Source of the DNA: CAZPUI01 sp964415525
GTDB lineage: Bacteria > Acidobacteriota > Holophagae > Holophagales > Holophagaceae
DNA length: 19,213 bases
NCBI GenBank assembly: GCA_964415525.1
Contig: CAYQAS010000082.1
Span: 1-19,213, forward strand
Direction: 5' to 3'
Made by a program: the position numbers and the translations under genes. Shown piece after piece: positions 6,726 to 13,900 of this stretch. Under the pieces are notes generated by a model, which searched no databases, was not told the origin of the DNA, and saw only the letters and a program-made list of their open reading frames with translations. The stretch's first letter is position 1. Each line of letters opens with the position of its first letter.

Positions 6726-6726
6726 A

Positions 6727-7443
6727 TCAGCTCCATTGCGCACCGCCATCCAAGGTCAGGATGGTTCCCGTGAGATGCCGGGCACGACTCGCATAACGCA
6801 CCGCTTCCAGCAGATCATCCGGGCTTCCCAGCCGCTTCAGGAGCGTACGCTCCGCCAGCGCTTCGACGTCGCTTCCCTCGGCGGGCAGCAGGGTTCCCAG
6901 GGCATGTCCCACCACGCGGATATTTGGCGCCAACACTTTCGCGAGCCCCGGGATCACGGCCGATAGCCCAGAGCGGGAAACCGAATAAGGCAATCGACGT
7001 AAAAAGGGCCGGTGGATACAGGTATCTAGCACGAACTGTAAGCTGGCATCGTCTGCCATGGCCGGGGCCAGGACCTGGGCTACAAGCATCGGGAAGGTCA
7101 GATTCAGGCGCCAGAGGGCCTCCATCGCCAGGGGCTCCCAGGTGCCGAAGGGCTGCTCAGGAAAGGTCCCTGCCAGCACGATCCCGGTCTGCAGACGAAT
7201 GCCATCTGTCTGGAGCGCCTCCACATCTGCCATCATCGTAGGAACCAGGCGCGGGTCCTCCGCATCCCAGGTCATGGTCCTTACCTGGGTCCTGCCGGAC
7301 AGCTCCTTGATCCATTGAGAGTCGTCATTCCAGGGTCTTCCACTGGAGAGCACGAGGTTGCATTCGGCAGCCAGATGCTCCGCCAGATGGCGCCCCAGGC
7401 GCTGCCGTCCTCCCACCAGGATCCACCAGGGCCGCCTTTCCAC
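6727..7443 (-). CDS. SDR family oxidoreductase (pteridine reductase-like), atypical active site
   Basis: A 238-residue short-chain dehydrogenase/reductase fold. The N-terminal nucleotide-binding loop reads GGRQRLGRHLA (11-21), the form seen in FolM/pteridine reductase-like SDRs. LAG (90-92) stands in place of NAG, N113 lies in WRLNLTFP, and the C-terminus ends TGTILTLDGGAQWS, typical of SDRs. The catalytic YxxxK motif appears as YSVSR (153-157), with arginine replacing lysine; the usual serine position is occupied near DTC (140-142). The reduced motif set suggests altered or lost catalysis. The GTG start at 7443 has an excellent GGGGGAGGT six bases upstream. It is coupled to queE, whose pathway uses a pterin, so a pterin substrate is a reasonable but unproven guess. 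It diverges from the phosphatase gene at 7470 with only 26 bp between. Confidence 0.82.
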   Translation of the reverse strand: MERRPWWILVGGRQRLGRHLAEHLAAECNLVLSSGRPWNDDSQWIKELSGRTQVRTMTWDAEDPRLVPTMMADVEALQTDGIRLQTGIVLAGTFPEQPFGTWEPLAMEALWRLNLTFPMLVAQVLAPAMADDASLQFVLDTCIHRPFLRRLPYSVSRSGLSAVIPGLAKVLAPNIRVVGHALGTLLPAEGSDVEALAERTLLKRLGSPDDLLEAVRYASRARHLTGTILTLDGGAQWS

Positions 7444-7469
7444 TTCTTGACCTCCCCCACCAGCCTAGC

Positions 7470-10067
7470 GTGTCTCCTTCCCTCCTCCGCATCCGATGGC
7501 GCCTCATCTGGGTCAGCATCTTGGCCCTGTCCATCTCCTTTGCCGCCTTCTACGTCGGCCAGTTCGTCTATGCCTGGTCCGATGACCAGTGTTTCTGGCG
7601 GCTTGACCAGAAGGTGTCCATCGTGGATGGACGGGAGGTCGTACGGCCGGCCGTCATCATCCAGGAGATCATCCCGGATGGCGTGGCGGAGGACGCGGGG
7701 CTTCTGGAGGGCGATGAACTCCTGAGCATCGACGGGAAGCGGCTGTTCCCGACGCGGGAGAACATCTCCCAGGCCCAGCGCTACATCAATGACCAGGGAA
7801 AGTCCCGAGTGGTCTTCTACATGGTCCGCCGGAGGATCGGTGACGAGGATCGCATCATGGGCATGCCCGTGATGCTGGTCCAACCGGTGGACCGCACCAT
7901 GATCATCATGCTGGTGATGGGCGCGGTGGCCTGGGCCATTGGACTCCTCGTGGTGGTATCCACGCCCCAACGCAAGATCGCCCGCCACTTCTTCTATCTG
8001 GGCACGCTAACCCTGCTCGTTTCTTTGACGCTGCAGCGCACGTTCGGCAACCTCCCCCTGCCCCTTGAGATCATCCGCGATGTCATGCGCTGTCTCGTCC
8101 GGGCGGTGGCACCCGCCCTGCTCATCCATTTCTTCCTGCGATTCCCGCATCCTTTCGCACTGCGCACCAACCGTCGCTTTCTCTCCATCCTCTATGGTGG
8201 CCTGCTCACCTTGGGGGGGGTCGCCCTGGTCCATGTGATGCTGCAACGCCTGAATGTTCCAGGCGGCGTGGCGCTCTCGGAGAGCCTCGACGGCCTGCCA
8301 CTCTCCCGGCTTCAGGGCTACCTGATGGCTACTGCAAGCGTCGTGAGCCTCGGCCTCTTCTGGGCCGGATCCTTCCGGCTGCCTCGCAGGAAGCGCCGAG
8401 GACTCCTACCGGCGCTCGTCATCAGCTCCGCCGTCCTCATCGACCTGCTGGCCTATGTCTATCTGAACCACGCCTACGCAGGCGTCAGCCAGCGCTTCAT
8501 GCGGGAACGCTGGGTCTTCTTCGCGCCCCTCGTGTTTCTCCCCATTGCTTTCGGCTACGCCATCTTCCGCCACGGGTTCTTCGATGTCCGTCGCGCCATC
8601 CTGCGCTGGATCAGCTACTTCGTGGTCGTGGGGATCACGCTCGTCGCCTATCTGGGCGGACTGGCTTGGCTCTTCGCTCAGGGCGTCCAGGCCCTGAGTC
8701 CCGGTTGGGCCGGTGTCCTGCTCGGACTGAGCGCCCTGCCCGTCGGATGGCTGCTGCGGACCCTGCTTCTGACGCTGCGCCGAAAATTCAGGCGGGATCT
8801 CCAGTCCGCGCGGGACCTCATCCTCGGCAACCTGCGCGAGACCCGGAAGCGGTTCTCGGAGGAAGCCATCCTCGACGGCCTCGCCGAGAGCCTTCGGGAA
8901 GCCTTCCGCCCCCAGCTCCTCCTGGTGCTGCCAGTGGAAGATCGGCGCATGCTCCTGCCTGCCGTCCGGGACCGAGACCCCGAAGACCCCTTCATCGCCT
9001 CCCTCGCCGGGCCCCAGGCCCTGAGACTGCCCCAGAGCCTCGTGCGTCACGCCCGGGACAACCGGGAGCTGGTGCTCGGGCTCGGCAGCGATGAGGCCGA
9101 TTGGGTCCGCGAGCAGGGCCACGCGGTACGCATCCACATCGATGCCCTGGAGGCCCAGGTCCTGATGCTCATCCTCGTGAGCGACGAGCCCTATGCCGCG
9201 GTCCTCCTCGGCGGGAAGTATGCCGAGCTGAACTACGGCCGCGAGGACCGTGAGCTTCTTCGGGAGGTCGCCATGGCCGCCAGCATCGTGCTGGAAACCG
9301 CGGTGCTCCACCGTCGGCTTCTGGACCAGGGGCGCCTTGAGCAGGAACTCCAGACCGCCCGTCGCATCCAGGAGACGCTGGTCACGTCGGATCCGCCCCA
9401 TGTCCGTGGCTTCCAGTTGGCCCTGCGCCTGGATCCCGCGCTCGAGACCGGGGGCGACCTGCTCTGGGTGAAGTCCCGGGGGAACCGCTGGATCGCCGCC
9501 GTTGGGGATGTGAGTGGTAAGGGCCTTGCCGCCGCCCTCTACATGGCCCAGGCCACGGCCCTCCTCAAATACGCCACTCAGCAGGAGCACTTCTGCCTCG
9601 AGGAGATGATTCCCGCCCTCGACACCACCCTCCGCAACCTCATGGGTGCACGGGAATTCCTCACCCTGAGCATCGTGGAGTGGGAAGAGAACGGCCAGTA
9701 CCGCATCATGCGGGCCGGTCACCCGCCCCCGCTGCTCGTGAGCGCCGGCCTTCCCCACACCGTGGTCGAGATTCCCATCCCCGGGCGCGGCCTTGGATTG
9801 CGCCCGCGCGGCCCCAGCAACTGGGAAGTCCGGACCGGCACCCTGCAGCCCGGCGAGTGGCTGGTGATGTACAGCGACGGTCTCACAGAAGCCATGGATC
9901 GCCACGGCGAGATCTTCGGCCTGGATCGCCTGCGCCAGCAACTCACCCGCATGCGGGGCACGGGTTCCGTCCGGGCCGCTTGCGAGGCGGTGTATCGTGA
10001 AGTCACGGCGTTCGAGGCCACCAACCGAGACGACCGCACCCTCTTCATATTGGGACGTGACTCATGA
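7470..10067 (+). CDS. Membrane PP2C/SpoIIE phosphatase with PDZ and GAF-like domains
   Basis: An 865-residue sensor phosphatase. A first membrane helix (14-34) is followed by a PDZ-like domain (about 55-120; GVAEDAGLLEGDELLSIDGK at 71-90) that should lie outside the cytoplasm. About eight to nine further hydrophobic helices follow (144-164, 173-190, 208-225, 236-258, 284-301, 313-333, 349-366, 381-404, 412-434). A GAF-like segment (about 465-615) leads into a coiled linker (LEQELQTARRIQETL) and a SpoIIE-type PP2C domain (640-862). Metal residues look intact: GGD (661-663), GDVSGKG (679-685), DGLTEA (803-808), NRDDRT (852-857). Such enzymes usually dephosphorylate anti-anti-sigma-type proteins; none is encoded nearby. 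GTG start, no clear ribosome site, no nearby in-frame alternative. The stop overlaps the next ATG (ATGA). Confidence 0.9.
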   Translation: MSPSLLRIRWRLIWVSILALSISFAAFYVGQFVYAWSDDQCFWRLDQKVSIVDGREVVRPAVIIQEIIPDGVAEDAGLLEGDELLSIDGKRLFPTRENISQAQRYINDQGKSRVVFYMVRRRIGDEDRIMGMPVMLVQPVDRTMIIMLVMGAVAWAIGLLVVVSTPQRKIARHFFYLGTLTLLVSLTLQRTFGNLPLPLEIIRDVMRCLVRAVAPALLIHFFLRFPHPFALRTNRRFLSILYGGLLTLGGVALVHVMLQRLNVPGGVALSESLDGLPLSRLQGYLMATASVVSLGLFWAGSFRLPRRKRRGLLPALVISSAVLIDLLAYVYLNHAYAGVSQRFMRERWVFFAPLVFLPIAFGYAIFRHGFFDVRRAILRWISYFVVVGITLVAYLGGLAWLFAQGVQALSPGWAGVLLGLSALPVGWLLRTLLLTLRRKFRRDLQSARDLILGNLRETRKRFSEEAILDGLAESLREAFRPQLLLVLPVEDRRMLLPAVRDRDPEDPFIASLAGPQALRLPQSLVRHARDNRELVLGLGSDEADWVREQGHAVRIHIDALEAQVLMLILVSDEPYAAVLLGGKYAELNYGREDRELLREVAMAASIVLETAVLHRRLLDQGRLEQELQTARRIQETLVTSDPPHVRGFQLALRLDPALETGGDLLWVKSRGNRWIAAVGDVSGKGLAAALYMAQATALLKYATQQEHFCLEEMIPALDTTLRNLMGAREFLTLSIVEWEENGQYRIMRAGHPPPLLVSAGLPHTVVEIPIPGRGLGLRPRGPSNWEVRTGTLQPGEWLVMYSDGLTEAMDRHGEIFGLDRLRQQLTRMRGTGSVRAACEAVYREVTAFEATNRDDRTLFILGRDS

Positions 10068-10585
10068 GCGGACCCCAACAGTCCCGCACCTTTCCCGGCT
10101 GGCTGGCGCCAGCGGTGGTGGTGCTGCTTGGACTGCAGGTGGTGCTGCTCTATGTCCAGGGAGCCCAGCTTCACCAGCAGCGGGGCGAACTTCGGGCCCT
10201 GCGGGAGGAGGTCCAGGGCCTCACCGAGGCGATGGACGAGGCGATGTCAACGGAAGAGAGCAGCTATCGCCCATCTTCCCACCTGCGCACCACCTCCAGG
10301 CACAAGGTCTCGAAGCACCGGACTTTCCAGCGCGTGATCCTCGAGGAGGATCCCGAGCCCGTGACCAAGGAGCTCGAGGCCTCCCGCAAGGAAAGCCAGA
10401 AGGCCGTGGAGAAGGCCCGCGACACCCAGGAGAAGCTCTCCATCGAAGCCAACGCTCAGAAGGCGGAAGCCAAGGCCAAGGTCGAGGCCGAGAAGCACAA
10501 GTGGGGGCGTTACGTCGGGCTCGGCTTCGGCATCGCCCTGCTTGCGCTCGTGGTTCGCAGCTTTCTCCGCCGCAACGGCTCGTGA
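10064..10585 (+). CDS. Hypothetical coiled-coil membrane protein, 173 aa
   Basis: I do not recognise a family. The product has an N-terminal membrane helix (about 12-33), a short coiled coil (about 36-62, EL-R-L-EEV heptads), a Ser/Arg-rich middle, a long charged helix rich in Lys, Glu and Ala (about 92-144) and a second membrane helix (about 148-166) ending in a basic tail. The charged middle region would lie on one side of the membrane as a helical hairpin or stalk. The ATG overlaps the phosphatase stop by four bases and the stop overlaps the GTG of the next gene, so it is translationally coupled on both sides. A role as a partner or scaffold for the membrane phosphatase is inference from position only. 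Confidence 0.8.
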   Translation: MSGPQQSRTFPGWLAPAVVVLLGLQVVLLYVQGAQLHQQRGELRALREEVQGLTEAMDEAMSTEESSYRPSSHLRTTSRHKVSKHRTFQRVILEEDPEPVTKELEASRKESQKAVEKARDTQEKLSIEANAQKAEAKAKVEAEKHKWGRYVGLGFGIALLALVVRSFLRRNGS

Positions 10586-11382
10586 GTCTCCTCGATTACC
10601 TGAGGCAGAACCCCGGGTGCACGGCCCTGGCCGAAGGCGCCGTCCACGCGGTGGCCCCACTCCTCGAAGATCCCGATCCAGAGCCGTTCCTGCGGGAGCT
10701 GGACGCCTGGACCGACCACCTCATCGGATGCATGCCCCTGCCCTGGAACCTGCACAAGGCCATCGACGCGGTGAATGACTTCCTCTTTCGGGACCTGGGC
10801 TTCCGGGGAGACCGGGAGGCCTTCGACGCGCCCGAGAACGCCGCCCTGCCTCTCGTTCTTCGGCGCCGAAAGGGTCTGCCCATCGCCCTCTCCATCCTCT
10901 GGATCGAGACCTGCCGACGCCTGGGGCTCGATGCCGTCGGCGTATCACTGCCCGGCCACTTCATCGCCGCCCTGCGCACCGACACCGGCCTGCTGTGCTT
11001 CGACCCCTTCCACGGGGGCAGGGCCCTCGGGGAGGAACGCGCGGCGGAACTCGTACAACAGGCCACCGGCGGTCGTATCTCCTTTACCCGGGATCTGCTC
11101 TCTCCTGCCCCTGACCGCGCCATCCTGGTCCGTCTGGTGCGGAACCTCCACGTTCGCTATGGGCAAGTCGCGGACTGGCCCAACGCCCTCTGGACCGCTA
11201 CCCATCTGGTGCTCCTGGACCCGAAGAACCCGGATGCCTACCGGGATCGCGCCATGATCCACTTCCACCGGGGCGACCTGCGAGCCGCGGCGGTGGACCT
11301 GCGGCAGGCGCTCGAACTGACTCCAGGCGGCGATGTCGAACTCGAGACCTGGTTCAGGAACCTGTCTGGAAAGGAGATGTGA
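10582..11382 (+). CDS. SirB1 family transglutaminase-like protein with C-terminal TPR
   Basis: A 266-residue soluble protein of the SirB1/transglutaminase-core-2 family. Recognisable family segments are LVLRRRKGLPIALSILW (91-107), RRLGLDAVGVSLPGHFIAAL (112-131, with conserved H126) and LLCFDPFHGG (137-146, conserved D141). A possible catalytic cysteine is C111, just before RRLG. The C-terminal third (about 195-250) is TPR-like: NALWTATHLVLLDPKNPDAY then RGDLRAAAVDLRQALELTP. Family function is poorly known. The GTG start at 10582 overlaps the previous stop as GTGA and begins MSLLDYLRQNP; the reading frame extends much further upstream, but that part overlaps two other genes in a different frame and is not coding. 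Coupled downstream to the 190-aa membrane protein. Confidence 0.87.
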   Translation: MSLLDYLRQNPGCTALAEGAVHAVAPLLEDPDPEPFLRELDAWTDHLIGCMPLPWNLHKAIDAVNDFLFRDLGFRGDREAFDAPENAALPLVLRRRKGLPIALSILWIETCRRLGLDAVGVSLPGHFIAALRTDTGLLCFDPFHGGRALGEERAAELVQQATGGRISFTRDLLSPAPDRAILVRLVRNLHVRYGQVADWPNALWTATHLVLLDPKNPDAYRDRAMIHFHRGDLRAAAVDLRQALELTPGGDVELETWFRNLSGKEM

Positions 11383-11954
11383 TGGAGGATCTGCTCCGAT
11401 TCTTCGAACTGGCCCGCACCCAGGGATGGCGCGGCATGGCCCTCTGGGGCGTGCTGCTCGCCCAGGCCCTGCTCTGGGTGGGCATCCTGCGGCTCTACCT
11501 GGCGCTGCGCCGGGAGGAGGCCCCCTGGGAGGAGTGCGTCGGGAAGATCCGGTCCGCCTACCTGCGAAAAGTGAACGGCGCCGATGAGATCGAGGAACTG
11601 AGGGTGCACCGCTACGCCCCCCTCGTGGACCAGCTGCTTGCCCTGCATTTCGCCGAGCTCAAGAGCGATCTCATGACCCGCTGGCTGCTGCTTCGCTGGA
11701 AGGCCAAGGAGGGCCTACGCCCCTACTGGATTCGCTGGGGACACCTGCTCATCGCCTTCGGCGTCGTCATGTGGTTCCTCTACGGCCTGCGCCTCGACCT
11801 GGGCACGGAGCCCCTCAAGCGCACCCCATGCGACCCTCGCCTGCTCTGGGTCTGGCTCGGCTGCGCCATGTTCCTGGCGTGGCGGCTGGTCCGCCTGCAC
11901 GGCAACCTGGAGCGCATCCAGCGGGCGCTTCTGCTCCCCCGACGCGAGGAGTAG
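11382..11954 (+). CDS. Hypothetical three-helix membrane protein, 190 aa
   Basis: No family recognised. One membrane helix near the N-terminus (about 18-40, MALWGVLLAQALLWVGILRL), a charged cytoplasmic-type segment of about 75 residues, then two closely spaced helices (about 117-137 and 152-172) and an Arg-rich end. The layout resembles MotA/TolQ/ExbB channels, but their conserved glycine/proline motifs are not seen, so I do not assign that family. ATG at 11382 is preferred: AAGGAG (11371-11376) lies 5 nt upstream, whereas the GTG at 11379 is too close. It shares one base with the preceding stop. Last gene of the four-gene run; a strong terminator follows 10 bp after the stop. Confidence 0.8.
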   Translation: MEDLLRFFELARTQGWRGMALWGVLLAQALLWVGILRLYLALRREEAPWEECVGKIRSAYLRKVNGADEIEELRVHRYAPLVDQLLALHFAELKSDLMTRWLLLRWKAKEGLRPYWIRWGHLLIAFGVVMWFLYGLRLDLGTEPLKRTPCDPRLLWVWLGCAMFLAWRLVRLHGNLERIQRALLLPRREE

Positions 11955-11963
11955 AAGGGACTA

Positions 11964-11997
11964 GACGGAAGCGGCGCCCCAAAGCGCCGCTTTCGTC
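11964..11997 (+). terminator. Strong rho-independent terminator ending the phosphatase operon
   Basis: Stem GACG-G-AAGCGGCGC (11964-11977) pairs with GCGCCGCTT-T-CGTC (11984-11997): 14 pairs including one G-U, loop CCCAAA, then TTTTC. It lies between the convergent phosphatase operon and ribA. On the minus strand it is 20 nt after the ribA stop, so it may serve both. Confidence 0.85.
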
Positions 11998-12016
11998 TTT
12001 TCAGCCGACAAAGGCC

Positions 12017-12694
12017 CTACAGCTCGTCCACATCGAACATGTGGCCCGACTTCTCCGCCTTGGTCTGGAGGTAGTGCAGGTTGAAGGGCGTGGTGCCCAT
12101 CTGGTGGCGTTCGCGCTGGACATGGATGCCCGCGTCCTCGATGGCCTGGATCTTCTGGGGGTTGTTCGTGAGGAGCTTGATCTTGGTGATGCCGAAGAAG
12201 CGCAGCATCTCCACGGCGCTCTCGTAGGAGCGGAGGTCGTCCTCGAACCCAAGCTGGTGGTTGGCCTCGACGGTGTCGTATCCCTGTTCCTGGAGCGCGT
12301 AGGCCTTGAGCTTGTTGAGCAGGCCGATACCGCGCCCTTCCTGGCGCAGGTAGAGGACGATGCCGCCGTGCTCTGAGATGTGGCGAAGGCCGGCCTCCAG
12401 CTGAGCCCGGCAATCGCACTTGAGGCTGCCCAGCACGTCACCCGTCCAGCACTCGCTGTGGATGCGCACGGCAATGCGTTTGCGGGCATCCAGCGGCCCA
12501 CTGATGATGGCGAGATGTTCCTTGCCGTTGCGCTTCTCGAGGAAGCCATAGACGGCAAACTTGCCAAATATCGAGGGTACGTGGGCCTTGGCGACGAAGG
12601 GCACGGCCTCCGTCTCGAAGCGCGTCACCAGCTCCAGCGGGCTATCGGGGCCGAGTGGAAGGTGCGGGGCGCTGCTGCTGTCCTTGGGTACCAT
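12017..12694 (-). CDS. ribA: GTP cyclohydrolase II
   Basis: Catalyses the first step of riboflavin synthesis, GTP to 2,5-diamino-6-ribosylamino-pyrimidinone phosphate, formate and pyrophosphate; zinc dependent. The 225-residue product has the zinc and GTP motif RIHSECWTGDVLGSLKCDC (77-95; ligands C82, C93, C95), YLRQEGRGIGLLNKLKAYAL (115-134) and LTNNPQK (175-181). It is a stand-alone RibA without the dihydroxybutanone-phosphate synthase domain, and has about 25 extra N-terminal residues compared with the E. coli enzyme. The ATG at 12694 has GGGGGAG five bases upstream; the open frame to 12943 runs into nrnA and is rejected. It lies 103 bp downstream of the DHH phosphoesterase gene on the same strand, and that gap holds a paired direct repeat. 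No FMN riboswitch is visible. Confidence 0.95.
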   Translation of the reverse strand: MVPKDSSSAPHLPLGPDSPLELVTRFETEAVPFVAKAHVPSIFGKFAVYGFLEKRNGKEHLAIISGPLDARKRIAVRIHSECWTGDVLGSLKCDCRAQLEAGLRHISEHGGIVLYLRQEGRGIGLLNKLKAYALQEQGYDTVEANHQLGFEDDLRSYESAVEMLRFFGITKIKLLTNNPQKIQAIEDAGIHVQRERHQMGTTPFNLHYLQTKAEKSGHMFDVDEL

Positions 12695-12739
12695 GGGGTC
12701 TCCCCCTGTCGTATAAAGCGGTGAAAGATCGATAGGTTG

Positions 12740-12794
12740 AATCGGAGCGTGAAGGCGTTCGAGGCGGAAAGCGGGCCCGCAATCGGAACGTGAA
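12740..12794. repeat. Two 14-bp direct repeats upstream of ribA
   Basis: AATCGGAGCGTGAA (12740-12753) and AATCGGAACGTGAA (12781-12794) differ at one base and start 41 bp apart, close to four helical turns. Both lie in the 103-bp gap upstream of ribA. A palindrome GCGGGCCCGC (12771-12780) abuts the second copy. Confidence 0.6.
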
Positions 12795-12797
12795 AGG

Positions 12798-13799
12798 TCA
12801 GTGCGCGGAAAGATCCTGCTGGAGCTGCAAAAGCACGGCCTGGTCCAACTTCGCCTGAGCAGCGGCCATGGGGCCCTCAAGCTTGGCACCCGCGGCAAGG
12901 TAATGGCCTCCGCCTCCGAAGGTAGTGGCCACGGCCTGCACATTCACCCGCTCCCGAGATCGCAGGGAAATTTTGATGTGTCCGCCCTCGATCTCTTCGA
13001 GGAGGGCGCTGACTTCCACACCGGCCACTTCCAGAGGCTTGTTCACGAGGCCCTCGAGATCCGAATGGGCGGCACCGCAGGCAGCCATGTCCGCATGTTC
13101 GAGGCTCATACGCGCATAGCGGCCTTCCGCCTGCCAGGCGAGGTTCTCGAACGCGCGCCCCTGGGCCTGGAGCTTCTGGCGGCGCCCCTGGTGGTAAAGC
13201 TGCGTGTAGGTTCGGGCGGGCTCGGCGCCGTCCTCGATGAGGTCCGCCGCCAGGCGGTGGGCTGCGGCAGTGGCATTGGAGAAACGGAAATTGCCGGTGT
13301 CGTCCACCAGCCCGGCATAGAGCGCCCTGGCCATGTGGACCGGCAGGGGACGGGGCAGACGACCGTAGACCATGCCCGCCACGAGCTGCGCGGAGGCGCT
13401 CGCGGTGGCGTCCGTGAACTCAGCGTCAAATCCTCGCGGTGCGTCCTTCATGTGGTGATCCAGGCAAGCCTTCACGGCCTTCGATGCCTGGAAGGCCGGA
13501 AGCATCTTTCCAAGCCGATGGGGCTCGGAGGCGTCGACGAGAATCCAGGCATCCGGCCAATCCGCCAGATCCTGATGCCGGCCTTCTGGGTCGTAGGCTT
13601 CCATGCAGCCCTCCACATCCAGAAACGCCAGGAAGGGCGCCACGGATGGGGTGACCACGATGCGCACGTCTTTGTTCTGGTGCCGCAGGTAGGCCGCCAG
13701 CCCCAGCAGGGCCCCCGTCCCGTCCCCATCTGGATTCTCATGGGTGGTCAGGAGGATGCGCTGATGCTGGTCAAGGAAACTGGCAAAGCGGTCAAGCAT
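12798..13799 (-). CDS. DHH family phosphoesterase, NrnA-like (nanoRNase/pAp phosphatase)
   Basis: A 333-residue DHH-DHHA1 enzyme. Members such as NrnA degrade 2- to 5-nt RNAs and dephosphorylate pAp. Motifs are THENPDGDGTGA (19-30; H20, D24, D26), ILVDASEPHRLG (86-97; D89), CLDHHMKD (112-119), YAGLVDDTGNF (161-171) and the DHHA1 substrate motif GGGGHYLAAGAKLEG (295-309). All metal residues are present. Some relatives are c-di-AMP phosphodiesterases, but no membrane or PAS part is present, which favours the NrnA type. The ATG at 13799 gives the usual start MLDRFASFL; upstream Shine-Dalgarno sequence is weak, and a TTG at 13847 would add 16 residues. It diverges from the gene at 13901 and precedes ribA. 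Exact substrate is not decided by sequence. Confidence 0.9.
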   Translation of the reverse strand: MLDRFASFLDQHQRILLTTHENPDGDGTGALLGLAAYLRHQNKDVRIVVTPSVAPFLAFLDVEGCMEAYDPEGRHQDLADWPDAWILVDASEPHRLGKMLPAFQASKAVKACLDHHMKDAPRGFDAEFTDATASASAQLVAGMVYGRLPRPLPVHMARALYAGLVDDTGNFRFSNATAAAHRLAADLIEDGAEPARTYTQLYHQGRRQKLQAQGRAFENLAWQAEGRYARMSLEHADMAACGAAHSDLEGLVNKPLEVAGVEVSALLEEIEGGHIKISLRSRERVNVQAVATTFGGGGHYLAAGAKLEGPMAAAQAKLDQAVLLQLQQDLSAH

Positions 13800-13900
13800 G
13801 GTCGGCCCCGGGACTTCATTGTGGGCGAAAGCGGACTTGAGGGCCAATCTGGCCCGCCCTTGCTGTCTACAATCGGACGATCAGACCCCCACGGTGAACC

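Noticed and set aside
8406..9941. 511-codon open frame on the minus strand inside the phosphatase gene
   Set aside because: The plus strand encodes a clear PP2C protein across the same bases. The antisense product has biased Glu/Gly/Gln composition typical of shadow frames in GC-rich DNA and matches no family.
9997..10581. N-terminal extension of the SirB1-type gene back to 9997
   Set aside because: That part overlaps the ends of two genes in another frame and has Gly/Arg/Pro-rich shadow composition. The GTG at 10582 gives a standard family start.
11382..11954. MotA/TolQ/ExbB channel identity for the three-helix protein
   Set aside because: Topology is similar, but the conserved helix 2-3 glycine and threonine motifs of that family are not seen.
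12695..12797. FMN riboswitch before ribA
   Set aside because: The gap is only 103 bp and lacks the conserved FMN-element segments.
12695..12943. Extended N-terminus of RibA
   Set aside because: The extension overlaps the nrnA 3' end and is Arg/Pro/Ser-rich, while the ATG at 12694 has a strong ribosome site.
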